A DNA stretch of 64,000 nucleotides from Endozoicomonas sp. SCSIO W0465 (GCF_023716865.1 NZ_CP092417.1:6742501-6806500); one strand, 5' to 3'; shown: positions 1 through 8,748, counted from the stretch's first letter. Notes: generated by a model not told the origin, from the letters alone. Numbers and translations: made by a program.

Positions 1-1189
1 GCTTCTCCATATAGACGACTTCTTTCATTAGAGCCCGCTGAAGCAACCGGTCATAAATCTTCTCGATTCGTTCACAGACAACACTTGGCATCTGTAGCAT
101 ACCTATGGTCTTAAAGCCCTTGCAGTAATGCCAGGAAAGCCTCAGTAGCTTCATCAATCGCAACGCCAGTTGATTGCTGTCCCTATCAACAACACCCAAA
201 AGCTCCCTCAGGTGATGGGCATTGCAAAGTACGTGAGTTGCCGCATATGCAAAATAGGATTTCCAATGATCATGAACCAGAACGCCTGCAAATGTTAGCA
301 GTATGCCCATCGTGTCCATGGCCTCACGACCTCGCTTTTCAGACAAGTAGTAGAGCGTCCATTGTTCATCCCGCATAACGTGTAGCCAGTGCAAAGAGCC
401 CTCGGCCCGCATACCCGTTTCATCGGCTCCGGCAACAGACGATTCCCGCAAGGCGTCACGAATAACCTCTTCAGTAGAAGCCAGATTTTCATAGGTTCTG
501 GCCACAAAATTGGCGACAGTGCCTGCACTTACACTCATTTTATAGAGAGTATTAAAATACTCTGACACGCGCTTAAAAGGCAGGAAATGGTATTGGTTAA
601 GATAGACGGCCATAGCCTGTGTGGCTGAGCCATATTGTGCGGCAGCGGTAACACCTTCCGGGAATTCAGCCTGATTCCGACAACCACAAGTGCAGATTTT
701 TACTTCAGCTCTATGGGCCGTTACTTCAAATTCACCCGGTCTCCCTGGTTCAAACACCTGTCGTTCAATATATTTGACCGGCTCACTATCAAGAAGAGAC
801 GCCTGACATTTATTGCATTCTTTAACCGGAAGGTACTCAATATAGTCAGGGATATCGACCTGTTTAAGACAAGTGCCCTGATGCCCTTTCTTTCCACCGG
901 CTTTATTACCAGAAGACTGTCTCAGACTTTTAGGATTGGGTTTTTCATCCGATGGATCGGTACCTTTATCTGCGGAAAGGTCGTCAGAATGATCTGGAGA
1001 ATTACTGTTTTTACAAGGTTTTTGATAACCATCAGACGATGGCGGCTTGCTGCTGTTTTGACTGTTCTTGCCAACCTTTTCTTCCAATTCTCGACATCGC
1101 TCTTCCAGACAGGCAACTCTCATCCGCAGCTCTGCATTCTCTTTCAAGAGAATCTCAGCCGACATAGTTGCGGGTAGTTCTGGAATCAT
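1..1189 (-). CDS. IS66 transposase (TnpC type), 3' end outside window
   Basis: About 396 of 504 residues of the DDE transposase are visible, starting at the same ATG as in the complete copy at 26109-27623. They include the N-terminal leucine-zipper-like helix, the C125/C128 and C166/C168/C170 zinc-ribbon cysteines, and the first two catalytic aspartates (D256, D307). The C-terminal part with the catalytic glutamate lies beyond position 1. No frameshift is seen in this part, so the gene may be intact. It catalyses cut-and-paste movement of its own element. The full description is under the 26-kb copy. Confidence 0.93.
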   Translation of the reverse strand, partial: MIPELPATMSAEILLKENAELRMRVACLEERCRELEEKVGKNSQNSSKPPSSDGYQKPCKNSNSPDHSDDLSADKGTDPSDEKPNPKSLRQSSGNKAGGKKGHQGTCLKQVDIPDYIEYLPVKECNKCQASLLDSEPVKYIERQVFEPGRPGEFEVTAHRAEVKICTCGCRNQAEFPEGVTAAAQYGSATQAMAVYLNQYHFLPFKRVSEYFNTLYKMSVSAGTVANFVARTYENLASTEEVIRDALRESSVAGADETGMRAEGSLHWLHVMRDEQWTLYYLSEKRGREAMDTMGILLTFAGVLVHDHWKSYFAYAATHVLCNAHHLRELLGVVDRDSNQLALRLMKLLRLSWHYCKGFKTIGMLQMPSVVCERIEKIYDRLLQRALMKEVVYMEK

Positions 1190-1278
1190 GCTGGCGAATA
1201 TTGTGGAAAAATGGTGCTTAAGAGGATGGTATAAAAATCAGAAAATTCCAGATTTATGTGGGGGTGCTGAACAGTTAC
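1..1278 (-). mobile_element. IS66-family element, cut by the window edge
   Basis: One end reads GTAACTGTTCAGCACCCCC on the minus strand and stops at 1278. The element is otherwise the same as the complete 1608-bp copy at 26105-27712, and the far end lies outside the window. It sits inside an older IS1182-family element: the bases right after 1278 continue the 3' coding end of that transposase. The target duplication cannot be checked because only one flank is present. Confidence 0.93.
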
Positions 1279-1634
1279 ATAATTTCAAAAAGGCTCTTGT
1301 AGGATTTCAGACTGCTACTGGGTTGAACATTGCTGAAGCCCTTTATCTACAAAGGTTGTCAGCATATTGTCCGGTAATGTTGCCCAATCCTTGTTTTTCG
1401 TGACCTACAGTCAGTTTTCACTGTAGAGCAGTTCGTAATCAAAATAGAGCCTTCAAAAAAATTGTCAAATCGGTTTCAACGGGATCAATCCGTCTTGAAG
1501 AAGCAAAAAGGCTTAAAATGGCAGCATAAAGGCAAGCAAAAGGGTAAAAAACGCAATTTTTACCCCAAAACAGGCTAAATTTAGGTCAATATTTGATCAG
1601 CCAAGAAAATGCTGAAGCTTTCGTTTTTCAATAG
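1279..1634 (+). pseudogene. 3' remnant of an IS1182-family element
   Basis: The stretch 1452-1529 encodes the last 25 residues of an IS1182-type transposase (FKKIVKSVSTGSIRLEEA and a short tail). They match the end of the complete element at 37642-39334. The non-coding tail to 1634 also matches that element. This copy keeps a longer C-terminus (KRLKMAA) than the 37-kb copy, which has lost about 20 bp there. The remnant has been hit three times: by IS66 at 1278, by the MITE at 1292-1450, and by an ISNCY element at 1639. Its outer end reappears at 3346-3360 next to a CTAG that adjoins the truncated lysR. Confidence 0.8.
1292..1450. mobile_element. MITE copy A, 159 bp, TSD ttcaaaaa
   Basis: The sequence runs from GGCTCT to AGAGCC, with imperfect terminal inverted repeats of roughly 23 bp. 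It is flanked on both sides by the 8-bp direct repeat ttcaaaaa. The interrupted host is the IS1182 transposase tail. Removing the MITE and one repeat restores the sequence seen in the 37-kb IS1182 copy, including its run of seven A. Two relatives of almost identical length lie at 6310-6468 and 62992-63151. There is no credible ORF inside. Ends and duplication length suggest mobilisation by an ISL3-like transposase; that assignment is inference. Confidence 0.85.
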
Positions 1635-1638
1635 CTAG

Positions 1639-3337
1639 TTCTCGTCCAAAAACACAACCAATTGAAAACTGTAGATTTTATCCTGAAAAATTAAGTGGAG
1701 CCCTACTGCTATCTGGCGACTAAACTTCCCAAGAGCAAGAAACATAAGGGATTGCCAAAAACAGAGGACTCCAAATGCGCAAAAAACGCAACCCGCAGTG
1801 TAGTATGGAACTCCATTACGTACCTCATGAAATCTGCTCCCAGCTTTCCGGTATCTCGCAATGGCTTGACGCCCATCCACAGTTCAATGACTGGATTTAT
1901 GAGGACTTAAGTTCTGGTGATAAACAGAACACTGGGCGGAACGGACTATCAGCAGAATCCGTTCTTCGTGCGGCACTCCTGAAACAGTATTTGAATTGTG
2001 ATTATGACTACTTGTCGTTTGTTTTGATGGACTCCATGCTCTTTCGAGACTTTTGTCGCCTCGAACCAAACCAGCGCCCCAGTCGCTCCAGTTTGCATGG
2101 GCTCATCAGCCTTCTTACTGCATCTACATGGGAACGGATTAATAACTGTCAGCTAATGACCGCTAAAGATCAGGGTATTGAAAAAGGGCGCACTGTGGCT
2201 ATTGACAGCACAGTCACCGAATCGGATATCAAACCTCCTTGCGACAGTGATCTTTTAGCCAGTTCCGTTAAAGAAATTTGTCGGCTGCTGGAACGGGGAC
2301 AAACACTGACAGCGACACCGCTTTATGAATATACCCATCACAACCGAGCCGTAAAAGATGCGGCCAGAAAATGCATCTACGCTGGCAAAGAAGAGCGGCA
2401 TCAGCATTATAAAAAACTGCTGCAGTTGACCCGAAAATCCCGGAAGGTACTTATCGAAGCTACTGTCACGCTAGCAAACGCCCGTCAGCAGGGGCAGTGT
2501 CTCCTGGCTGATGATGCCGACAAGTGGCAGGCCGATGTGGATCACCTGTTACCCCTGGTGGATGCAATAGTCTCCCAGACAGAGCGCAGGGTCTTTAAGG
2601 GTGAAAAGGTGCCAGCCCAGGAAAAAGTGGTTAGCCTGTATGAACCCCATACGGATATCATCGTAAAAGACAGGCGGCAAGTACAGTATGGCCATAAACT
2701 GAACCTGGTTCAGGGAAAAAGTCGATTGATCCTGGACCTGGTTATTGAGGAAGGTAACCCAGCGGATTCGGACCAATTCATTCCGATGATGGAAAGACAA
2801 AAAGAAATTTATGGTCGTGTACCTCGCCAGACAAGCGGTGACGGCGGATACGCGTGTCGCGCTAATTTGGAAAAAGCCAAGGCCATGGGAATCAGCGATG
2901 TAGCTTTTAATAAGAAGCGCGGACTTGAAGTCGAAGAGATGACTAAAAGTCAGTATGTGTATAAAACGCTCTTTCGCTTCCGGGCAGGTATTGAAGCGGG
3001 AATTTCGTGGCTAAAGAGATGTTTTGGGCTATCACGTTGCCACTGCAAGGGTTCTGAGCGTTTTGATTCTCATTGCTGGTTATCGGTGGTCTGTTACAAC
3101 CTGGTGATTCTGGCCAGACACCCGGCACCATCCTGATAGCCACCTCCACGCTACATGAAAGTACCTTTCCAGCATGGTGGGAGGATGTTTTCTGCCTGCT
3201 TTTCGCGTTTTTCTCCAATATCCGTCCCAGATTAGAGAAAAAAAGGGAAGAGTTTTTGCGGCTCTCTGGAATTTCAGGAAATATCAAAACGCACGTACAA
3301 TCTAATTATGATTGCCTGATGCGTTTTTGGACGAGAA
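1639..3337 (+). mobile_element. ISNCY-type insertion sequence, copy 1 (1699 bp)
   Basis: The terminal inverted repeats are TTCTCGTCCAAAAAC at the left and its complement at the right. CTAG flanks both sides, consistent with a 4-bp palindromic target. The right side has an additional CTAG. The element lies in the end of an IS1182-type element. A second copy in reverse orientation lies at 24275-25972, within the larger inverted duplication. Confidence 0.85.
1775..3136 (+). CDS. ISNCY-family transposase
   Basis: This 453-residue DDE transposase resembles the ISNCY group of about 450-residue enzymes. The recognisable N-terminal segment carries GRNGLSAESVLRAALLKQ followed by an FRDFCRL-like block. 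The catalytic core starts at VAIDSTVTESDI (first Asp), and a later block reads TSGDGGYACRANLEKAKAMG (second Asp). The C-terminal FRAGIEAGISWLKR supplies the Glu. The reading frame is full length here, whereas the reverse copy near 25 kb has a 1-base deletion. No separate host function is expected. The family assignment is from recognised sequence character, not a search. Confidence 0.85.
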   Translation: MRKKRNPQCSMELHYVPHEICSQLSGISQWLDAHPQFNDWIYEDLSSGDKQNTGRNGLSAESVLRAALLKQYLNCDYDYLSFVLMDSMLFRDFCRLEPNQRPSRSSLHGLISLLTASTWERINNCQLMTAKDQGIEKGRTVAIDSTVTESDIKPPCDSDLLASSVKEICRLLERGQTLTATPLYEYTHHNRAVKDAARKCIYAGKEERHQHYKKLLQLTRKSRKVLIEATVTLANARQQGQCLLADDADKWQADVDHLLPLVDAIVSQTERRVFKGEKVPAQEKVVSLYEPHTDIIVKDRRQVQYGHKLNLVQGKSRLILDLVIEEGNPADSDQFIPMMERQKEIYGRVPRQTSGDGGYACRANLEKAKAMGISDVAFNKKRGLEVEEMTKSQYVYKTLFRFRAGIEAGISWLKRCFGLSRCHCKGSERFDSHCWLSVVCYNLVILARHPAPS

Positions 3338-3360
3338 CTAGCTAGTTCTCGGACAGCCTC

Positions 3361-3853
3361 CTAGGGAAAGAGATAGAAAAGGAGGCTGCATCAGGGCTTC
3401 AATATCAAAAGCCAGGAGAAAATCACACCGCCCTTCCTGAAGCCCTTCAACGGCCAGGTCGACATCAATACTCTCCACCCGACTTCTCAGAACATGGCCA
3501 TCATTGCTCATGGTCTGTATCAGTTCCGGCAACAACGTGACGGAAAGAGAGTGAGCTGCCGCAAAATCCAATGGTTGTGGCCCAACGCCGTTCTGGCCTT
3601 TCAGCTGATGCAGGCCATCTTCCATCTGTCGAAGCAGATTCCGGGCGGTGGTATGGAACAGTCGCCCTTCCGGGGTCAGTGCCAGCGGTGTTGTAGCCCG
3701 ATCAATCAGCTCGACACCAAGGGAATGTTCAAGGCTGCGTATACGACGACTGAATGCCGGTTGCGTAACATTCCTGAACTGCGCAGCCCGGGAGAAGTTG
3801 CGCAGCTCCGCTAACGCCAGAAAATCTTCCAGCCATTTGGTTTCCAGATTCAT
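3361..3853 (-). pseudogene. 3'-truncated LysR-type regulator (HypT/YjiE-like), copy 1
   Basis: The N-terminal 160 or so residues are a clear LysR-family protein. The winged helix-turn-helix reads FSRAAQFRNVTQPAFSRRIR and is followed by the linker helix and the start of the effector domain. The opening (MNLETKWLEDFLALAE) and the phrases AAAHSLSVTLLPELI and ESIDVDLAVEGLQEG resemble HypT/YjiE, a hypochlorite-responsive regulator; that closeness is inference. The gene ends abruptly at a CTAG where the end of an IS1182-type element begins (3346-3360), so roughly the last 140 residues are missing. It is unlikely to work as a normal regulator. An identical truncated copy lies at 23759-24251. Confidence 0.85.
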
Positions 3854-4077
3854 TCACAGGACCATTCAAATGCACCCTTAACCCGTAATTGACCACATGC
3901 ATAACTGTCCACAGGAAATCACATGGCTGACAACAACCTCAGGCTGGCTCAGGGCGGAGAGAGAGAATGCGGTAAAGTGAGCATCACCGACTATCGCTAC
4001 AGGACTTTTTCAATACCCACTGAGTCTGCCACAGTCGTAGAAAGGAGGGAAAATATATCGCTTCCCGTCTCTCACCG

Positions 4078-4121
4078 GAGTGAAAAAGAAAGCACCGGAA
4101 AAGGTGCTTTCTTTTTCACTC
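4078..4121. terminator. Bidirectional rho-independent terminator, copy 1
   Basis: A perfect 19-bp stem (arms 4078-4096 and 4103-4121) surrounds a 6-base loop. The arms are A-rich and T-rich at the outer ends, so the hairpin can terminate in both directions. It separates the lysR remnant from the DUF465 remnant. The same hairpin occurs at 23491-23534. Confidence 0.85.
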
Positions 4122-4138
4122 TCCGTTTCAACACGCAT

Positions 4139-4398
4139 TTAAGGGGATTGATTTGCCGTCAGCATCTGATAAAGCTCATCTTTTAGCCTGGCCCGACGCT
4201 GTTTCAAATCGTCATAAACGTCATCGGTCACGGGTACATCACTGTCCTCAAGCCCACGCACCTGATGATCCAGCTTGTGATATTCGTTTGCCTTTTCAGC
4301 AAGGCGCTATCCGTTTGTTTCAATCTGTTGATTTGCTCATGATGCTCTGGAAACTCATGATAAAGGCTATGACTCAGGGCATCTTTCATTTCAGACAT
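4139..4398 (-). pseudogene. Frameshifted DUF465 (YdcH-like) gene, copy 1
   Basis: This is the inverted copy of the intact 86-codon gene at 23213-23473. One A is missing in the stretch near 4303 (cagcaaggc here, cagcaaaggc in the other copy), which breaks the frame in the middle. Start codon and ribosome-binding site are otherwise the same. It is non-functional unless the indel is a sequencing error. Confidence 0.8.
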
Positions 4399-4468
4399 GG
4401 CGCAACCTCCCTTAGAGCAACCTGAATCAGTTTAGGCAGCTTCCGGGACAGGCGCTATTGTCCATGTG

Positions 4469-4577
4469 TCATGCAGCTTGCTTCTGGTAGTCGCCCTGAT
4501 AATGATTGTCGTGACCGTTGTAGAACCAGTCGACACAGGCTCTGGCCAGCAGCTCTGTCGCATCAACACACAGTTCA
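4469..4577 (-). pseudogene. C-terminal fragment of amino-acid racemase, copy 1
   Basis: This is a duplicate of the racemase tail found at 23034-23142, ending at the same stop codon. It is cut off by the IS1595-type element at 4578. The rest of the racemase gene is absent on this side because the duplicated segment ends at the far edge of that IS. It shows that the duplication happened after IS1595 had already entered the racemase gene. Confidence 0.85.
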
Positions 4578-5685
4578 GGCTAAGTTACCGTTAATGGTTG
4601 AATCAGCTAAACTCCCATAAAATCTACGTTGTAGGGGAGTGATATGCAATCTGAACTCTTCCAGAATTTTATTGATTCCATTTCAACATTAACCAGTGAA
4701 CAGCGAGACATTCTTAACAACTCGCTCCTTAGTACTCAAATAGAGGTTACCGAGGTAGTAGAAACCACTGACTCTGAACCTGTTTACAGTGAATCTATAC
4801 CCAATAACGATAATGCAACACCTGACGTAGAAAAGAGCATACTTGCCCAATTTGCCGAAAACCCCAGGTGCCCCAAATGCAAAAGCCATAGCGTTGGTCG
4901 CTGGGGCATACGAAATGGCCGACAGCGCTACCACTGCAAGACTTGCGACTCAACGTTTAACGCCTTTAGTGGAACGCCTTTGGCAAGGCTCAGGCACCCT
5001 GAAAAATGGAACAAGTACCTCGCAGGTATGACTCACTCTATGGTCTTGCGACCAGCTGCTGCTGAGAATGCCATTGACTTGAAAACTGCGTTCCGCTGGC
5101 GTCACCGCTTTCTTGAAGTGATTAATAATGATCAAGCAGAAGAGCTTTGTGGCATTACTGAGCTTGATGAAACATTTTTCCGTGAATCCTTCAAAGGGCA
5201 AAGAGAAGGCCTTCCACGGCCAACCCGAAAGCGGGGTAATGATCCCAACAAAGCCCGAAAAGTCCCGGTAATGGTGGCTCGGGACCGTAATCGAAATACC
5301 GTTGACGGTGTATTAGAAAACGAAAGTGCTAATGAATTGTGCAGGCATTTAAATGGCCGCATATCGATACAGGCCACGGTCTGTGCGGATGCACACCTCG
5401 CTCACGAAAAACTTGCTGACAAGCTTGGATTTGTCTTCAAGGAGCTGGTGACATCAGCAGGTCAACATGTTGTTGAAGGCATCTACCACATCCAGACTGT
5501 AAATTCTTATCACAGTCATTTAAAACGCTGGATTGGCGGCGTATTCCAAGGGGTTGCAACTCGTTACCTTCCCCATTATCTGGCCTGGAGGCGAGAACTG
5601 ACGGCAGCAAAAAAATTAACTGTTGCCGGTTGATCAGCAGAATTACTGAACATTGGTGCTTCCAACCATTAACGGTAACTTAGCC
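4578..5685 (+). mobile_element. IS1595-family element, copy 1 (1108 bp)
   Basis: The ends read GGCTAAGTTACCGTTAATGG and its complement. The left flank is the racemase tail. The right flank is an unrelated IS66 fragment, so there is no target duplication here, unlike the copy at 21925-23033. The element therefore marks the edge of the inverted duplication rather than an independent insertion. Confidence 0.88.
4644..5633 (+). CDS. IS1595-family transposase, copy 1
   Basis: The 329-residue protein has an N-terminal zinc ribbon (CPKCKSHSVGRWGIRNGRQR with a second CKTC pair). The ISXO2-like DDE core follows: ITELDETFFRES, then VCADAHLAHEKL, then VNSYHSHLKRW. It moves its own element. The reverse copy at 21927-22967 has one extra G near the end, which changes the last residues and lengthens the protein to 346. 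This copy stops at KKLTVAG. Which end is the functional original is not clear, but the core is the same. Confidence 0.88.
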   Translation: MQSELFQNFIDSISTLTSEQRDILNNSLLSTQIEVTEVVETTDSEPVYSESIPNNDNATPDVEKSILAQFAENPRCPKCKSHSVGRWGIRNGRQRYHCKTCDSTFNAFSGTPLARLRHPEKWNKYLAGMTHSMVLRPAAAENAIDLKTAFRWRHRFLEVINNDQAEELCGITELDETFFRESFKGQREGLPRPTRKRGNDPNKARKVPVMVARDRNRNTVDGVLENESANELCRHLNGRISIQATVCADAHLAHEKLADKLGFVFKELVTSAGQHVVEGIYHIQTVNSYHSHLKRWIGGVFQGVATRYLPHYLAWRRELTAAKKLTVAG

Positions 5686-6218
5686 GAGCTTTTGGGTGTT
5701 GTTGATAGGACAGCAATCAACTGGCGTTGCGATTGATGAAGCTACTGAGGCTTTCCTGGCATTACTGCAAGGGCTTTAAGACCATAGTATGCTACAGATG
5801 CCAAGTGTTGTCTGTGAACGAATCGAGAAGATTTATGACCGGTTGCTTCAGCGGGCTCTAATGAAAGAAGTCGTCTATATGGAGAAGCAACGAGAGGAGC
5901 TTAAGCGCAAGAAAGTCAAGAATACTAAAGCTTACAATCTCTTCAAACGACTCACTGAGTTCAAGGCTGAGACACTGCGCTTCATGTCAGATTTTACCAT
6001 TCCCTTCGATAACAATGGCAGTGAGCGGGATGTTCGAATGGCCAAGTTAAAGCAGAAAATCTCAGGCTGCTTCAGGAGTGCAGACGGTGGTTCTATGTTT
6101 GCACGGATTCGCAGCTATTTGTCGTCTGCCAGAAAACAGGGAATGGACATATATCAATCACTTCATAGAGCTGTTCGGAATTACTGTAATATGCCTTTGC
6201 TCAGTGCTGAATAGTTAC
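5686..6218 (+). pseudogene. 3' fragment of an IS66 element
   Basis: This is the last third of the 1608-bp IS66 element, beginning within the transposase next to the IS1595 end and running to the terminal ...GAATAGTTAC. Compared with the complete copies it lacks single G residues near 5707 and 5790, so even the remaining reading frame is broken upstream of 5789. The fragment 5789-6214 still reads as the C-terminal 141 residues, including the catalytic SERDVRMAKL block. It lies upstream of ilvI. Confidence 0.88.
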
Positions 6219-6230
6219 GAAGTTACCTAA

Positions 6231-6299
6231 GAAGCTGCGTTGGGAATTATGCGACAATTTGATGCCGTTTATCGGCGGCTCAGGTCAGAGTGTTCCTGA
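6231..6299 (+). other. Possible 3' end of a lost gene upstream of ilvI
   Basis: A short open stretch reads EAALGIMRQFDAVYRRLRSE and ends in TGA at 6297-6299. It sits between the IS66 fragment and the MITE. It could be the tail of a gene that once preceded ilvI, with the rest removed by the IS-mediated rearrangement. I do not recognise the family, and it could be chance. Confidence 0.25.
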
Positions 6300-6309
6300 T
6301 AAAAAGTCA

Positions 6310-6468
6310 GGCTCTTTTCGTATTGCAGACTGCTGATTTCATAAATCAGGCTGGAATCCTCCTGTGGCAGGGCTTGGCAATATTTAGCCAGCAGTTTCCT
6401 GAAGGCATTGTATATCAAGGCCTTTGGCCAATTTTCATTGCAGAGCAGTCTGTAACCCGAAAAGAGCC
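6310..6468. mobile_element. MITE copy B, 159 bp, TSD aaaagtca
   Basis: The element has the same GGCTCT...AGAGCC ends and the same length as copy A. It is flanked by the 8-bp direct repeat aaaagtca. It ends 34 bp before the ilvI start codon, so it lies in what should be the ilvI leader or promoter region. An internal hairpin is visible (CTGATTT...AAATCAG near 6331-6349). It may have displaced or supplied regulatory sequence; that is inference. Confidence 0.85.
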
Positions 6469-6502
6469 AAAAGTCATTCTAAATAAAGCTGAGGATTAGC
6501 AA

Positions 6503-8233
6503 GTGGAGCTATTATCCGGCGCGGACATGGTGGTCCGATCATTGGCTGATGAGGGAGTCGAGTATATCTACGGGTATCCGGGGGGGGCTCTTCTGCACGT
6601 CTACGACGCTATTTTCCGGCAGAAGGCCATTACGCATATCCTGGTACGCCACGAACAGGCCGCCACCCATATGGCTGATGGTTATGCAAGAGCAACCGGC
6701 AAGCCCGGGGTTGCGCTGGTCACTTCTGGCCCGGGGGCAACCAATACCATTACCGGTATTGCCACTGCTTACATGGACTCCATTCCTATGGTGGTTATTT
6801 CCGGTCAGGTACCCTCTGCCTACATTGGCAGTGATATGTTCCAGGAAGTGGATATGGTGGGCATTTCAAGACCTATCGTTAAACACAGCTTCCTGGTCAA
6901 GCGGTCCGAAGATATTCCCGGCGTGATCAAAAAAGCCTTCCATCTGGCGCAGACCGGTCGCCCGGGGCCTGTTGTGGTGGATATCCCCAAGGATATTACC
7001 GACCTGAGCAAAAAGTACGAATACCATTACCCGGAAACGGTACGTCTGCGCTCCTATAATCCCCCGGTTAAAGGCCACAATGGCCAGATTCGCAAAGCGG
7101 TTGAACTGCTGGCAGGAGCTAAAAAACCGATTATTTATGCCGGTGGCGGTGTGATTCTGGGCAAGGCATCAGAACAACTGACAGCGCTGGCAAAAACGTT
7201 GAATGCGCCGGTGACTAATACTCTGATGGGGTTGGGTGCCTATCCGGGATCGGACCGTCAGTTTCTTGGAATGCTCGGTATGCATGGCAGTTACTGCGCC
7301 AACCAGGCGATGCATAACGCGGACTTGATTCTGGCAGTGGGTGTACGTTTTGATGACCGGGTCACCAATAACACGTCAAAGTTCTGCCCGGATGCCAGGA
7401 TCGTTCATATCGATATCGATCCGGCCAGCATCTCCAAGAATGTACAGGTGGATGTTCCGATTGTCGGGCCGGTGGATGCCGTACTGGACACCATGATCCA
7501 TCAGATAGCAGAGACCAGTACACGGATTGGTCAGGAAGCTTTGGATAGCTGGTGGCGTCAGATCAATGAGTGGCGTGAAGGTCGTGGTGGTCTGTTCCCA
7601 TACGACACAGGTGACGGTACCATTCTCAAGCCTCAACAGGTAATCGAAACGCTGTATGAAGTGACCCGGGGTACAGACACCTACATCACGTCTGATGTTG
7701 GTCAGCACCAGATGTTTGCTGCCCAGTATTATCCATTTGATCAGCCCAACCGCTGGATTAACTCCGGTGGCCTGGGAACCATGGGGTTTGGTCTGCCGGC
7801 CGCCATGGGGGTTAAGCTGTCATTCCCGGACAGCCATGTCGCTTGTGTCACCGGTGAGGGCAGTATCCAGATGAATATTCAGGAACTCTCTACCTGTCGG
7901 CAATATGATTTGAACGTCAAAATCATCAACCTGAATAATCAGGCACTGGGTATGGTACGACAGTGGCAGGATATGCAGTATGACAGCCGTTATTCCCATT
8001 CTTACCTGGAATCGTTGCCAGACTTTGTCAAACTGGCAGAATCCTACGGGCATGTGGGCATGAGAATTACCGATCCGGCCAAGCTGACATCGGCTATGGA
8101 GGAGGCGTTCTCGCTGAAAGACCGACTGGTCTTTATGGATATCGTGGTGGATACCAGTGAGCATGTGTACCCCATGCAGATCAAGGACGGCAATATGGCC
8201 GATATGTGGCTCAGCAAAACGGAGAGGACCTGA
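6503..8233 (+). CDS. ilvI: Acetolactate synthase, large (catalytic) subunit
   Basis: The 576-residue ThDP-dependent enzyme condenses pyruvate with pyruvate or 2-oxobutyrate, the first shared step of valine, leucine and isoleucine synthesis. The three-domain order is normal: an N-terminal PYR domain with YGYPGGALLHVYDA and the catalytic Glu of VRHEQAATHMADGYARATG, a central FAD-binding domain, and a C-terminal PP domain. The start is a GTG at 6503, preceded by GAGG 8-12 bases upstream; the N-terminus (MELLSGADMVVRSL) matches family practice. The ThDP/Mg motif reads GEGS instead of the usual GDGS, a conservative change of a metal ligand. The stop codon overlaps the ilvH start (TGATG), so the subunits are translationally coupled. 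A MITE and IS66 debris replace the normal upstream region. Confidence 0.96.
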   Translation: MELLSGADMVVRSLADEGVEYIYGYPGGALLHVYDAIFRQKAITHILVRHEQAATHMADGYARATGKPGVALVTSGPGATNTITGIATAYMDSIPMVVISGQVPSAYIGSDMFQEVDMVGISRPIVKHSFLVKRSEDIPGVIKKAFHLAQTGRPGPVVVDIPKDITDLSKKYEYHYPETVRLRSYNPPVKGHNGQIRKAVELLAGAKKPIIYAGGGVILGKASEQLTALAKTLNAPVTNTLMGLGAYPGSDRQFLGMLGMHGSYCANQAMHNADLILAVGVRFDDRVTNNTSKFCPDARIVHIDIDPASISKNVQVDVPIVGPVDAVLDTMIHQIAETSTRIGQEALDSWWRQINEWREGRGGLFPYDTGDGTILKPQQVIETLYEVTRGTDTYITSDVGQHQMFAAQYYPFDQPNRWINSGGLGTMGFGLPAAMGVKLSFPDSHVACVTGEGSIQMNIQELSTCRQYDLNVKIINLNNQALGMVRQWQDMQYDSRYSHSYLESLPDFVKLAESYGHVGMRITDPAKLTSAMEEAFSLKDRLVFMDIVVDTSEHVYPMQIKDGNMADMWLSKTERT

Positions 8234-8724
8234 TGAAACGGATTATCTCTGTCCTGGTTGAGAACGAACCCGGTGCCCTGTCGCGCATTGTCGGGCTCTT
8301 CTCCCAGCGTAATTTCAACATTGAGACATTGAATGTTGCGCCCACAGAGGACAATACCCTGTCCCGCCTGACACTGACCACGGTGGGTAATCCCCAGGTC
8401 ATAGAACAGATTACCAAACAGCTGAACAAACTGGTGGATGTGGTAAAGCTGGTGGATCTGACCGAAGGTGCCCATATTGAGCGGGAGATGATGCTGATCA
8501 AGGTGCGTGCCAGCGGGCCACTGCGCGCTGAGGTGAAGCGGACAGTGGATATCTTTCGCGGTCAGATCGTCGATGTGACCAGCTCTGTCTACACCATCCA
8601 GCTGACCGGAACCGGGGAAAAGCTGGATGCCTTTATTGAAGCCATTGGTCAGGCACAGGTGCTGGAAGTTGTGCGCAGTGGGGTGACCGGTATCTCCCGT
8701 GGGGAAAAAGTGTTATCTCTTTAA
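8233..8724 (+). CDS. ilvH: Acetolactate synthase, small (regulatory) subunit
   Basis: The 163-residue protein starts MKRIISVLVENEPGALSRIV, the N-terminal ACT domain, with the C-terminal regulatory domain after residue 80. It binds the large subunit and confers valine feedback inhibition and full activity. The ATG at 8233 overlaps the ilvI stop, and the length is typical for the family. Downstream, ilvC would normally follow within a few hundred bases; here an IS66 insertion begins 20 bp after the stop codon. A transcript starting before ilvI would have to cross about 10.5 kb to reach ilvC. Confidence 0.96.
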   Translation: MKRIISVLVENEPGALSRIVGLFSQRNFNIETLNVAPTEDNTLSRLTLTTVGNPQVIEQITKQLNKLVDVVKLVDLTEGAHIEREMMLIKVRASGPLRAEVKRTVDIFRGQIVDVTSSVYTIQLTGTGEKLDAFIEAIGQAQVLEVVRSGVTGISRGEKVLSL

Positions 8725-8748
8725 GCACTGTCGGTTAATTAATCGTAA

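Noticed and set aside
635..1177. 180-codon plus-strand frame MCGSGNTFREFSL..., repeated in every IS66 copy
   Set aside because: It is the antisense of the IS66 transposase zinc-ribbon and linker region, recurring only because the element recurs.
3923..4186. 87-codon frame MADNNLRLAQGGERECG..., also at 23426-23689
   Set aside because: It runs straight through the 19-bp terminator hairpin and into the complement of the DUF465 gene. There is no similarity I recognise, and both copies belong to the same duplication.
6290..6499. 69-codon frame across MITE copy B
   Set aside because: It spans both MITE ends and both target repeats, with no similarity or ribosome-binding site.
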